A DNA stretch of 64,000 nt from Tetradesmus obliquus (taxonomy: Eukaryota; Chlorophyta; Chlorophyceae; Sphaeropleales; Scenedesmaceae), in the NCBI GenBank assembly GCA_030272155.1, contig CP126201.1:4512501-4576500 (forward strand), given 5' to 3'. This document shows, in pieces, positions 46,201-57,561 of this stretch. The stretch's first letter is position 1; the number at the start of each line of letters is the position of its first letter. A model generated the notes under the pieces. That model worked only from the letters and a program-made list of their open reading frames with translations, was not told the origin of the DNA and searched no databases. The position numbers were made by a program, and so were the translations under genes.

Positions 46201-49200
46201 TGTACAGGCTATGTCGTACGAGCAGGGCGGCAAGCCGCATCATCACGTCAGGCTGCGGCTGCTGCAGCCTGAAGGCGGCAGTGCCAGCTTGCCTGCTTTG
46301 CTGCGTTTGAAGGAGGCCGGGCCGCATGCTAGCGCAGCAGCTGCAGCTCTTGCTGCCATTGCTGGTCATGCAGCAGCAGCAGCAGCAGCAAATGATGCGC
46401 CACCCAAGAAGCGTACATCTGGCAGCTGTCGTGAGCAGAGTGAGGGCGGCAGCGCATCTGAGGAAGAAGGAGAAGATGATAAGGAGGAAGAGGAGGAGCA
46501 GGACAGGCGGTCATCGCTTGCAAGCGAGGATGCACTAGCAGCAGTAGGGCATGCAGATCCACAGTAAGCCTGTCGCTGCTTATATCAAACTAAGCTGCCT
46601 AGGTGCCACGGGCCGTAGATTGAACACAGCAGGTCAAAGACACCTGTGTATGCTTTGATCCAGCTGTTGCTTGGCTATTCAGGAATCAACAAGTTGTACG
46701 GATGGCAGTGCTAACGATGCCATGCTTCTGTGTGCCTGCTGCTGCCTCCCTGTTCTGGCTGCAGCCACCGTGTGTCGCAGTGGGTCAAGCATGCTGCTGC
46801 CCATGCAGCAGCACCTGCAGATCCAGCGCACCCACGGCAGCATCCCCCAACACCGCGCTACATCAAGCCAGACAAACCAAGCTCTGACGATGAAGACGAG
46901 GAGCCACAGCAGCAGCAGCCGCAAGCTGGGTACATGTCAATGGGCAGGGCTGCCAGTGCTATCAGCAGTGCCACTGGCGAGGACAATGCCAGTGCTGGGC
47001 AGGGTGCTGGTGGCGCTGCTGATGCTGGCATGCTCGGCGTCCTGCCTGACGGCTCGGAGCAGGAAGAGGATTTGGCTGTGGACTTAGGGTGCGCGTCAGC
47101 AGCAGTTGCAGCCGGTATGATGCCTCCAGGGCGTCATATTCCTGTTCTGACAGCAGTGGTTCATTGCACCGAGGTGGCCTTGCTATGCTTGATGAGGCAG
47201 CAGCATATACTCTGTAGTGATGGAACGAGATGCAGGACTCATTGCGCAGTGTGCAATGTATGTTGAATGTCTTTGAAGGTGCTGACATTAGACTGACGAC
47301 TCAATGTACATCGATTGGGCACACTGTTTTCACCTGCAGGCGTTCCAAGCGATTGAGGCGGCTGGGTGGCCTGCTCAGCGGCAAAGTGGCACAGGCAGCC
47401 ACTCACACCTGGCGCGACCACAGCCGGCTGCTACTGCTCGTGGCGCTGGTGGCACATGTGGCGTGCTTTGCAGCTCTGTCGGGACAGCTGCACAGGCGCC
47501 ACCAGTGAGCTGCGATCAGCAGGGCTGCTTTTCCCTGCTCTGCTAACCCATGGCAGTGCTGCTGTGCTTATGAATGATGTACTGTGTTATTCTTGTTAGT
47601 TTCAGGCTGATCTAGCACCATGCATCAACCCCTGCAGCAACCTTCACCTGCTTGTGCTGGTGCCAACCGGCGGACATCTGCAATACGTTCCCCGTTGTGT
47701 TCAATTTGCTTGCAGGAACATGCAGGATGTCTCCAACATCTCCAAGCTGCTCACAAGCACCCAGCAGGCAGTGCTGAGGATGAGGTTCATGCAGGCGAGC
47801 ACCAGCAGTGTTGTAGCGTGGAAAGGTCGTTGCACATGTGTGTGCAGAGATTATGTGCATCTCTTTGCCGCATGGCCTGAAGCTGCAGGGCAACTGCTTT
47901 GCAACTGCTGCTGCTGCTGCCGCTGCTGCTGCAGAAGTGCTACATGCCAGCCTACCAGAAGTACTGGGTCTGCAACAAAAGCAAAAGGAATCACTACGCA
48001 CAGCAGCTGGGAGATAACATGGAAGAAACCAATGTGTACCACCATGCACTATACCTGAAGGGTTAGAAGGATGCACGCTTGCAGGTAGCAATGGCGAAGG
48101 ATAGCATTGCCTTTTGGTTCAATGCACCGCTGCTGAAGATGTGCAGTGCTTGATGTGAGAAGCCTGGTCTAGCAAAAGGGATGCATGGTTGAAGTAGCAG
48201 GATGTGGTTTCCGCCAAACTGCATTCCTCAGCCAATGCACTGTGCTGTGGTGTCTGGACGTGCAGGACTACTGGACCAACAAGCAGCTGAACGAGGTCAA
48301 ATTTGTGCCACGCCTGGGCAACAGCAATGCCACCAACGTGCGCATCAACGGCACCGAAACACTCTGGGTGAGTTCAGTTACGCTGCAGAGCACACGTGCT
48401 GCCTTCTGCTGTTAGGGGCTGTATATTTGCGGCAGGAAGAAGCACATGCAATGGCAGCCACCAGCTGGTACGTTGCCAGCCTTGCCTGGTACACCTGTAC
48501 AAGCTGATTGCTTCAACCAGTACAGACAAGGCTGGTGCAGTACTTCAATCAGAACCTCACCAGTCAATAAAACCAGACACTTATCAGTGCAAGGTTGTGC
48601 ATTGTGTTCTATTTTGCTCACTCTCCTTTTCTGGTCTCAGATTGTGTGTTCAACCTGTTGTGGCTCATAACATCCAAGATGGTGCCAGGACCCACATGCA
48701 ATTATCCTCTCTCAAAAATAGAAAACTCTTGTGTGTGCAGGACATGGGCAACAAGGTGGTAGCTGCTGGCAGGGAGCTGCAGTTTGTGGCTGACTCAGTT
48801 GGCGCCGCCATGCTGAACACCACCTACTTTCAGCACCTGCTGAACAACATCCCCGGCTCGCTGTTCGCTGGCTATGCCTGGTCGCTGGATACATTTGTGG
48901 ACTATACGCTAGCGGATCTGGCGTCCCTCTCAAGCATCATCATTGTGATGATGGTGGTTGAGGTACGCAGCACCCTGCATGCAGGTGCCGTGGTGGGGCG
49001 GTTACCTTGTAGGCGTGGCAAGCATTTGGCGCTGTTTCATTGCCTGTCAAGTGGGCATTTCATTTATGGCGGCCACATACCAAACTTGTCATGTTGCGTT
49101 GATCCTGTTGACAGACGCTACCATGTGTGAAGAGCAGTCTTCCTGCCACATCTGCATGGCTTGCTGTCCACCATGCTATCTCACACATTGCACCTGTATG

Positions 49201-51866
49201 GCGTGCTGCTGTCCTGTTGACTCCAACCAGGCGCTGGTGGTGCAGCTGGGCTGCATGGTGTACCAGGCCTACCTGCTGCAGCGCTGCAACATGGCACACA
49301 TGCGGGTCTTCAGCGTGTTCCTGGCGCTGCCAAGCGCCACAGTGCGCATCATGGCAACACAGCAGATGCAGGTGGGGTGGGCAGCTGCAGTAGAGAACGC
49401 TTGCATGAAGGTGGGGTCTACAATAACATTGCAAGCGTATCCTGGAGCCTGCCCATCATGTGGTGTTAAGTACTTTGTTTGTAACTTGTGGATTCTCAAG
49501 GCAAAACATGCTGCCAATGAGCTGATGGTGTTAATTTGATAGAGCTGCAGGCACAGCGAGCCTGCACATGAGTCACAAAGGGGCAGTGCTGTTGAAGTCT
49601 CGGCCTTGCCAACGGGCGATGGTCTCGTGCAGGTGGATGAAGAGGATGGTGCTGATGCTGGCAGTGAAGACGACTTTGAGCTAGGAGACATGGCTGGTGC
49701 TGCAGCAGCTGGCGATGCAGAGGACAGCGGCGCTGGCGCTGGTGCTGCTGCTGGAGCGGCCAGCAGCAAGAGGCAGAAGTCTGTACGCATGGATGTGGCA
49801 GGTGTGTTGACCCTCAGTTGTCTGGCAGGGGATGGCGAGTGCGAAGGACAGGTTCGCATGGCACGATGTGATGAACAGCAGCAGCTGCTGCTGTTAGGCA
49901 TCCACATCACATGCTGCCAGACATTGCTCCTGCTCTTTCATTGTGGTCATCTAGTGAGCTGCTGGTGCATAATGCATGCCTGCAGAGGATGATGAGGCAG
50001 ACTTGCCAAAGAAGGCAGGCAGCAGCAGCAAGTCCAAGGCCAAGAAAGACGCCAGCGGCAGCAAGGCACCGCTGCTGGGCAGCAGGCACAAGCCGCCGCC
50101 CACTGCCTGGCAGGCATTCAGCAAAGCCGCGCACAAGCGGCTGCTGAGCTGGCTGCACCCAGTGGTGAAGTACAACGGCAAGACGCTGAAGCCCAGCAAT
50201 GCAGTGCTGGCTCGCTTCATGGTGAGCAGCGCAGTGCAGGCACATGTTGTGGTGCCACCACATGCGGAACTGCAGAGAGTGTGGTATGATGCTGCGTGCC
50301 TCGTATGGTCAGGCGCAGTCAACTGCAAAACTCTGCAGCCCTGCAATGCAACAGCGCAAGACAAAGCACACAGTATGATCCAGTGCTGCCTTCACTGCAG
50401 CATGCTGCCGTATGGCCTCCTCTGTATGCGATCTGATCTGTGCAAGGCAACCGCCACAAAACCAAAACACAGGGAAGCCTGTGCTTCGCCTCATCTGCTG
50501 CACATATGCATGTCACACAAGGACACTGGCGGACAGGATGATGATCTGATGTCGCTTGTATGCCATGGCTGTGCAGGTGCCACTGATGCTGTGGGTGACA
50601 GCTGTCATCGTCATCTTTGGTGTATCAGCTTACAAGCTGCACGGCATGCAGGTGCGCAGCCTGGCAGCACAGCTGTCAGTGGCAGTGACAACACACCACA
50701 TCAGCAGACAGACGTCTTGCTTGTAGCGATCAAGCCAGTGGCATTGCGTTTTTTTCTTGTAATGCACATGCTGGCCCTGCCAGCACACTTGGCAGGCAAT
50801 CGACACATACCTCAAATCTGATTGCAAGGGTGGACACACGCAGGATGATTGCAGGTTGGTGGGACGGTTGGCCGCGGCTTCCCATCTTAACAACCGGCTG
50901 AGCGTGTGCTTTTGTCAGCACACTGCAGGGCCCGCTGGCATCCCTAGACACGCTCGTGCATGTCACATACCGCGTGGCACGCGTGCGCGCAGCCGCCACC
51001 GACCTGGTCTTCAGCAGCGCAGCCAACCCGCTGAAGCGAGCCGCGTACCGGCAGGCGCTGTACGAGCGCGCGCTGGAGCTGCAGTCGGAGCACAACACGC
51101 TGCTGTACGGGGGGCGCATCATGCTGGAGGTGAGGCGTGTGAGCTCACACCCGAGGCCTGCGGTGGACTCAATGGTGTGCCAGTGGAGGCTGCAGCGTAG
51201 CGTGCCCTCAGGAGCTTGTTTGCAGCAAGGGTGTACATTTCAATCAAGAGCAATGGCGTCATTAAGGTAACTCGATCTCGATCTGCGCTGCTGCTGCTGC
51301 TGCTTTTGCTGTGTAGGCCAACGTCAGCTTTGACGGTACGGCACCGGCATCACTGTTCCAGAATCCTGAGGTGTCAGGTAAGCAGTGCTGTTGCTGCACC
51401 GAGTCTGTGCATCTGAATTTCATGTTGTTCTCGGCCTGGTCAACACAGCAAGCGGCTGCTCTCCGAGTCCTGTGTTTACTGTTTGACTTGCAGCCCGAGC
51501 GCAGCTGTACCAGCTGTTGCACGCAAATGTGCTGGGGCTGAGGCATGTTGCTGGTGCTGCTGCTGCTGCTGCCGCCTGCAGACCTGTTCTTCAGGTCCAG
51601 AAAGTGCCTGCGCCTGGACCAGAGCAAGTGCGTGCCGCCTGGCGATGAAAACTACGACATCACCATGGGTGGCCTAGACAGCATGGTGAGGGGGCTGTGG
51701 GATACATGTAGGCATCTTAAACAGACGCAGGACGTACTGCCAGAGAATGTGAGCAAGGCTGATGACTGTGCACACCTTGCATGTCTAGCACTCATACACC
51801 ATGGGTGTGACTGATGGCAGCCGCTTTCACAATCTGATTGGCAAACTCGACATATCGTCTTGTGCG

Positions 51867-51902
<36 letters not shown>

Positions 51903-52879
51903 ACAGCTCGGCAAGTTCACTGACATGCAGATGATGTTGTGCCTAGCGCCAGACAGCATGATCAACCCAGACCACCCTGCGTAAGTGCACTGTACAGCGC
52001 TGCTGGATGTGCCTGTGTCACACATGTTGTTTGCATTTGCAAGCCTATCTGTGTTGTCATTGTTCGCAGTTGGTAGCGCATCGCAGGTGGTGCACAGCTG
52101 CAGCCTGTGCTGCATGCACTTGAATCTGTTGTTATGAGTGTAAGCAAGCTGCTAGTTAGGCGCACAACCACATGCAATGTGACCTGAGCGTAGTGAGCAT
52201 CATGACTAAGTCACATGGTGTACTGCCAGGCTCGCCATTTATATCCCTGCACCTGCCTGCAATGCACTGCACCTCTGCAGGTACCTGTTTGCCAGCAAGA
52301 TTGTCGCTGGTGATGTGTATGATGGCCTGGCAACGGCTGCAGATGTGTTTGTCCAGTGGCCTATAAAAAGGTGCGCACCTGCAGATGCAGCAGCTGGATG
52401 AGGCACAGCAGCGGAATGTAGTGCTGGCACGACAGCCACCAGCCAAATAACTGACAACAACAGAGACGTGCTGCCGTCTTTGCGGCAGCAAACTTCACGT
52501 CATGCTGGCTATGGCTCACAAGACATAGGCCTCCAAGGCTGAACAGCACTGGCAATACACACTGCCGCCATCGCACTGCAATATGCACCACTACTTGCTG
52601 CTGAGCAGTCGCCCCTGCTGCTGTACCTGCTGCTGCACTTGTTGCTGCAGGCTGGAGCAGGTGAAGCAGCTGCACATAATCCTGCTGGCTGCCTCGCTGG
52701 CTTGCATGCTGCTGTACTTCATTGCGCTGTACCGGCCCTACTTGGCGCAGCTGCGGCATGATGACAAGGCGATAGTGGGGCTGCTGAGTCAGCTGCCTGC
52801 TGAGGTGGATGTGGAGGGGCATGTGCGAGCAGTGCTGGCGGCCGGGGCTGCAGCTGCTGACAAGGACAGCAAGCAGTAA
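37230..52879 (+). CDS. TmcB-like PAS-domain multi-pass membrane protein
   Basis: One large gene of about 42 exons (2,228 residues), resembling the TmcB/TmcC-like PAS proteins expanded in green algae and thought to be sensory. Sequence order: Ser-rich N-terminus; about eight hydrophobic segments (exons at 37681-40413, e.g. HMLFSVAVCILLAGMVLLM); helical-repeat region (PSLLVMYANFL, AHPSLLGLYN, LLSHVEFQRNYS, AHKMALMSQRQFW, PDSGKLLKVYGRFLEFVQNDPEAARHYY); PAS 1 (DGLVIINAQGLMLLVN, ending NISVLMPQ) near residues 670-735; PAS 2 (GAVMVVDHKARLVYTSDQL) near 895-950; PAS 3 (YKGTILSVNPGASKALYGF) near 1020-1070; a weaker PAS 4 near 1190-1240; an acidic linker; then C-terminal helices from HSRLLLLVALVAHVACFAAL to LHIILLAASLACMLLYF. 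Phase is kept throughout if exon 10 ends at a non-GT donor and exon 15 uses a GC donor. Exon 30 (47848-47960) is tentative. Confidence 0.85.
40072..40413 (+). other. TmcB-like exon 10 with AT-type donor
   Basis: Frame and family pattern require FGEFVLK to join SGMARLPGDPSLL at 40641, both phase 0. The base after the exon is A, not G (AAG then ATGAGA), while the frame runs into TGA at 40441. Confidence 0.6.
42234..42273 (+). other. TmcB-like exon 15 with GC-AG intron
   Basis: A 40-base exon (PQASTSQQDAFMQ) ends CAG followed by GCAAGTG, a classical GC donor, and joins exon 16 at 42468 in phase 0. Confidence 0.7.
51872..51904 (+). repeat. CTG tract abutting TmcB-like exon 40 acceptor
   Basis: About eleven CTG units directly before the acceptor GACAG at 51906. 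Confidence 0.9.
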
Positions 52880-53503
52880 TCAGGCAAAGGGATGACACGC
52901 CATTGGGGTGTTGAGCCAGCAGCCTGCTTCCAACATTGTTGCTATGGCACGAGCACTCATCCTGCAAGATGGGTGTTATACAAGCTTCGCCTGGCCCAGA
53001 CATGGCCGGCATGGTGTTGCTGCGTGCGATGCATTTCAATTGGCGGGTTGTTGGCAGCGGCATCCGTATGGCTGTACTGCCTGTGGCAGCAGACAAAGTT
53101 TCTTGTGATGAAAGGCTGCGACATGCAAGCGCCAAAGATGTCGTGGTGGCGTCACCAGCTAAGTCGAGCTAGCCATCACGTTGGAGGACGGTGGAACATG
53201 TACAGCACCAGCGGATGTTCTGTTACATGAACAACCCTTGTCACTGACATGGTTGCCAGTAATGCCTGCCTCAATGACCTGGTGGGGTCCCACGTCACAT
53301 CAACAGAGCAAGGCTGTACATCGCATTGTACTCACAAAAGTGAATGATGACATATCTGAACCGCCCCAGCTCCTGCCTCGCCTGATCAGCATTTTGGCGT
53401 GTACATCCTTCCCACGCTTTTGCTCAAACCAGCCAGTTCACCGACCACACGCAGTCTTCATACATCATCATTACACCAATCGATCAACAGAGTTGACCAC
53501 GCA
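52880..53503. other. Intergenic region, no gene seen
   Basis: Short frames only. It should contain the 3' flank of the TmcB-like gene and the cyclophilin promoter. Confidence 0.5.
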
Positions 53504-56500
53504 ATGAAGGTGTTCATCGACATCGACATTGGCGATGCTGCAAAGTACCAACAGGAGTCAGCAGCATACCAACGAGCAGTGGACTTTATGCAGCAATGCG
53601 GGTCGCAGTACGGCCTCAGCGGCAGCTTAGCAGATTTAGATGAGGAGGGATTGCAGATGCTGCGGGAAGGGTACAGCAATGACCCCAACTGGAGCAGCAA
53701 AGGTGGGCAGAGGTGCTGCCGCTACAGCTGCTGCCAGTGCTGCTGCTGCCATTGTCACCCGCAGCAATTGACACTCGCGATGACACCCACAATGCAAATG
53801 CACCATATGCATTGCTTCGAGTTCCTGTGTCATGCCAGATTGGTGGGTGCAGCTGTGCTGTCTCCCACCAGCATTACAGTGCAACCTCTGGGTATCTCCT
53901 GCTGGCACTCAAACAACAACACAAGCTAGTGTTCTTCAGGCAGCCTGAAGGAAACAGTCTGCTGTACACTGCTGACAGAGCAGAATACATTTAGTTACAA
54001 TTTGAGCGAATGAGATGCAGCAGATGCAGCAGGCAGCAGCAACAGCAGCTCAATGTTTGCTTGCAGTTGTCAGGTGGCCGTGTCCGACACCAGAACTGCA
54101 GCACACGCATTGTCACTGGAAGTATACATGAGCAACAAAATTTTCAACTGCTTTTGCTGCTGCTGCTGATTTTGTGCTGCTGTTGCTGTCTCTGCACTTG
54201 GCAGGGGAGATGAGCACGCAGCAGCCGCCGCCGCTGCGTGCCGGCCGCATTGTAGCTGAGCTGTTTGACAAGGAGGTGCCAAAGACAGCTGAGAACTTCA
54301 GGTGGCTGTTACTGGCATTTGAAAGAAGCAACGCGACTTGTAGCACCTGTGTTTGGCTGCCAGCATGTTGCTGCGTACCCGGTCACTGCAGCCACAGCAG
54401 ATGCTGTACACCCGGTCCCACACTCTGGAGATGGTGCCAGGTGCAAGCGTGCTACTCCAGTACAGCTCTATAGTTGGATCGCAGTTGCACATGCTGCCGC
54501 ATGTTGCAGAAGCATAAGTGCAGATTGTTGTGACAGGTGTCTCCACGGCTGCAACACATGGTGTCGGCTTGCAAGTCGCCCCTGTGCTTTGTCGGTGTGC
54601 TGCTGATCTGTTACGCTGCTGCTGCTTTTGCTCCTGCTGCTGCTGCTCCATTTGCTGCTGCCAGATGCCTGTGCACTGGCGAGAAGGGGCTGGGCAAGTC
54701 CAGCAAGAAGCCGCTGCACTTTAAGGTGATATACAGTTTTCGATCATGCAGTCAATGAGCTTGGACCCAGGTGCTCAGCTGCACAACATCGGACAGGATA
54801 TATTGTTGCAGCATACCTGGAGACAAAACAGCTGAGGAGATGCTGTGCTGGCTCTTCTTTTGGTGTTGCTTGCTTGCTGGCTAGCTGGTGCTTCTGATGT
54901 AAGTGTAATCCATTGCTAAGAATTACATGCTACTGTTATTGCTGCTGCTGCTGCCACAGGGCACCAAATTCCACCGGATAGAGCCTGGCTTCTGCTGCCA
55001 GGGCGGCGACGTGGTGCGAGGTGCGGCGCAAGCTGCGCTGACCTCTGTTTGTCATGAAAGACACATCAACCCATAGCAGTAAAGCCATCTGCAGCCATAT
55101 GCAGTCGCGCAGCTCTCTTTTGAACCAAATCAAAGTCATATGGCTGTGCTAGCAGCAGCATGACAAATCACAGCATTTCAAAGCTGACGCTGCTATCCTC
55201 ATTTCATGCAGGTGACGGCTCTGGTGGTAACTGCATATATGGCGGCAAGTTTAATGATGAGAAGCCGGGCCTGTTGCTGAAGCATGACGACTCACAGACA
55301 ACAACGACTTACATTCTTAACCACAATTCCTGCAGGTGACGGCTCTGGTGGTGACAGCATATATGGCGGCAAGTTCATTGACGCTGCCAGCGACGCTGCT
55401 GTGTTGGCTGAAGCATGGCTATTCTTCACAGCAAACAAAGACTGACGCTGCTAGCCTCATTCCCTGCAGGCGACGGCTCTGGCGGCGACAGCATATACGG
55501 CGGCAAGTTCAATGATGAGAAGCCGGGCCTCAAGCTGAAGCATGACTAAACACAGCAATTATATGCTGACACTGTTCGTACTAATGTCTGCAAGTGACGG
55601 CTCTGGCGGCGACAGCATATACGGCGGCAAGTTCAATGATGAGAAGTCGGGCCTCAAGCTGAAGCATGACTAAACACAGCAAATATATGCTGACACGGTT
55701 AGTACTAATGTCTGCAGGTGACGGCTCTGGCGGCGACAGCATATACGGCGGCAAGTTCAATGATGAGAAGCCGGGCCTCAAGCTGAAGCATGATGCTGCA
55801 GGGGTGCTCAGCATGGCCAACAGTGGCAAGAACAGCAACAGCAGCCAGTTTTTCTTCACACTGGCAGCGGCGCCGCAGTGCAATGGTGGGTTTGATGGTT
55901 TTGTACAGGGGTTCAAACGCTCTATGAAACTACGCTGGTTGTTTTGTTTGGCATAGCGCTGCATGGTTGTGTCCTGACCCTGCTTGCTGTGAGTTCAAGT
56001 GCACAGATGGGCTTGCAGATCATTCAGCAGCACACGGCACGATCTTACAGCAGCACGGCCAACAGCGGCAAGAACAGCAACAGCAGCAAGTTCTTCTTCA
56101 CACTGGCAGCGGCGCCGCAGTGCTATGGTGGGTTGGATGCTGTAGGCCACGGTGTTCGGGGGCTGGAAGGCGTGCGTATATGACCTGAAACAACGGCCTC
56201 CCCTCCTTTTGACACCCGATTCTGTGATGCTGCCGCTGCTCCGCTCCTCGCTGCCGGCAAGCACATTGCGTTTGGCAAGGTGCTGTCAGCTGGAAAAACC
56301 CTGCTTGCCCCGCTTCAACACCCAATTCTATGATGCTGCTGCTGCTCCGCTCCTCGCTGCAGGCAAGCACGTGGTGTGTGGCAAGATGCTATGAGCTGAA
56401 ACAACTGCCTCCCCTCCTCTGACACCCAACTTTGCGATGCTGCCTCTGCTCCGCTTCTCACTGCAGGCAAGCACGTGGTGTTTTGCAAGGTGCTGTCAGC

Positions 56501-56753
56501 TGAAAACCTGCTTGCATTGCTCTAACACCAGGCTTTGCGATGCTGCCGCTGCTCGAACCATCTTGCAGGCAAGCACGTGGTGTTTGGCAAGGTGCTGTCA
56601 GCTCAAAACCTGCTTGCATTGCTCTACCACCTGGTTCTATGATGCTGCCGCTGCTCCGCTCACGTTGCAGGCAAGCACATGGTGTTTGGCAAGGTGCTGG
56701 AAGGGCTGGACATCCTGCAGCGCATTGGTGAGCAACACAGCAGCAGCAGCAAC

Positions 56754-56789
<36 letters not shown>

Positions 56790-57069
56790 ACGGCAGCTGC
56801 AACAGCAGCATTGCTAAATGTTCTTGCAGCAGGTTGTTGGGTGGATCACTGGTTGAGGGCTGCACGCTGGCAACTGTGCTGTGTGGGTGTGCTGACTGGC
56901 ATCAGAGAGTGCAGCGGCGGATCCTTTTGCTGAATGCTGCCGCCTGCTGCTGCTGCTGCTGCTGCCGCTGCTGCTGCTGCTGCTGCTGCTGCCTGCAGAC
57001 GAAGAGGCTGCATCCCCAAATGGCGTGCCCAAGGTTGACGTCACCATAGCAGACTGTGGTGTGTTGTAG
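53504..57069 (+). CDS. Cyclophilin-type peptidyl-prolyl cis-trans isomerase with N-terminal extension
   Basis: Catalyses cis-trans isomerisation of Xaa-Pro bonds. Seven in-phase exons give 237 residues: 53504-53702, 54205-54301, 54665-54725, 54960-55020, 55718-55885, 56671-56727, 56999-57069. Cyclophilin motifs appear in order: [101 protein letters not shown] and a C-terminal DCGVL. The catalytic Arg of FHRI is present; the usual Phe-Met-x-Gly after it is replaced by GFCCQGG, and the Trp-containing loop is shortened. About 65 residues precede the domain (a soluble, acidic, helix-rich segment with no obvious targeting signal). Three junctions are tandemly duplicated. A TGTAA signal lies at 57094, 25 bases past the stop. 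Confidence 0.87.
55212..55800 (+). repeat. Five tandem copies of cyclophilin exon 5 acceptor junction
   Basis: The segment coding [14 protein letters not shown]([12 protein letters not shown]) behind TGCAG starts at 55212, 55336, 55470, 55595 and 55718, a period of 122-134 bases. Copies 3 and 4 end in TAA directly after KHD. Copy 4 has CTGCAAG in place of CTGCAGG. Only the last continues to LSMANSG. Confidence 0.95.
56050..56140 (+). repeat. Copy of cyclophilin exon 5 donor half
   Basis: [22 protein letters not shown] with its donor GTGGGTT recurs about 250 bases after the true exon end at 55885. Confidence 0.9.
56225..56727 (+). repeat. Five tandem copies of cyclophilin exon 6 acceptor junction
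   Basis: GATGCTGCCGCTGCTCCGCT-type intron followed by the coding start GKHxVFGKVL occurs with exon starts at 56257, 56363, 56467, 56569 and 56671 (period 102-106). The first has CCG instead of the acceptor CAG. Copy 2 reads CGKML. Only the last continues to EGLDILQRI. Confidence 0.93.
56946..56996 (+). repeat. CTG tract abutting cyclophilin exon 7 acceptor
   Basis: Interrupted CTG units run into CTGCAG at 56998. A CAG tract at 56740-56790 follows the exon 6 donor in the same intron. Confidence 0.88.
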
Positions 57070-57093
57070 AGTGTGGTGTGCTGCCTGGGTGCA

Positions 57094-57098
57094 TGTAA
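57094..57098 (+). terminator. TGTAA polyadenylation signal of cyclophilin
   Basis: TGTAA 25 bases downstream of the stop. Confidence 0.55.
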
Positions 57099-57561
57099 CA
57101 TTCAAGACCTTATTATGCTTTGGGGTTGAATCATCGCTTAGTTTTCAGGCTTTATGGTTTGAACGTCGCTCAGCCTCCTTTCCAAGGGGTCCCCAACAAC
57201 AAGCTTGGTGGGGTGGACCTGGGCATAAAAAATGGGACATCAGTCCACAGCTATGAGACCTACATCGTGTCTGAGCTTGCCTCGGAGTGCGGCAATGTCA
57301 TAGCTAGTGCAAATTTTTACATTGTGAACGCTATGTTGGATGGGGCGAGCTGGGCGTGCTTACACAAAACGGTTTCTGCTACAGGTCTCTGTCACATGAA
57401 ATGCTGGTTGCTAGCACCGCATCACAAAAAGCTCGGCTGTTACAGCGTACGAAGCACCGCAAAATATTTCAAGCGTGTCTGAGTTGTCCTTGCCAGTGCA
57501 TGCCAACAACCCTTCTTCGTACCAGCACTCAGACAGCTCACATGAGGGCGAAACAAGCAGC

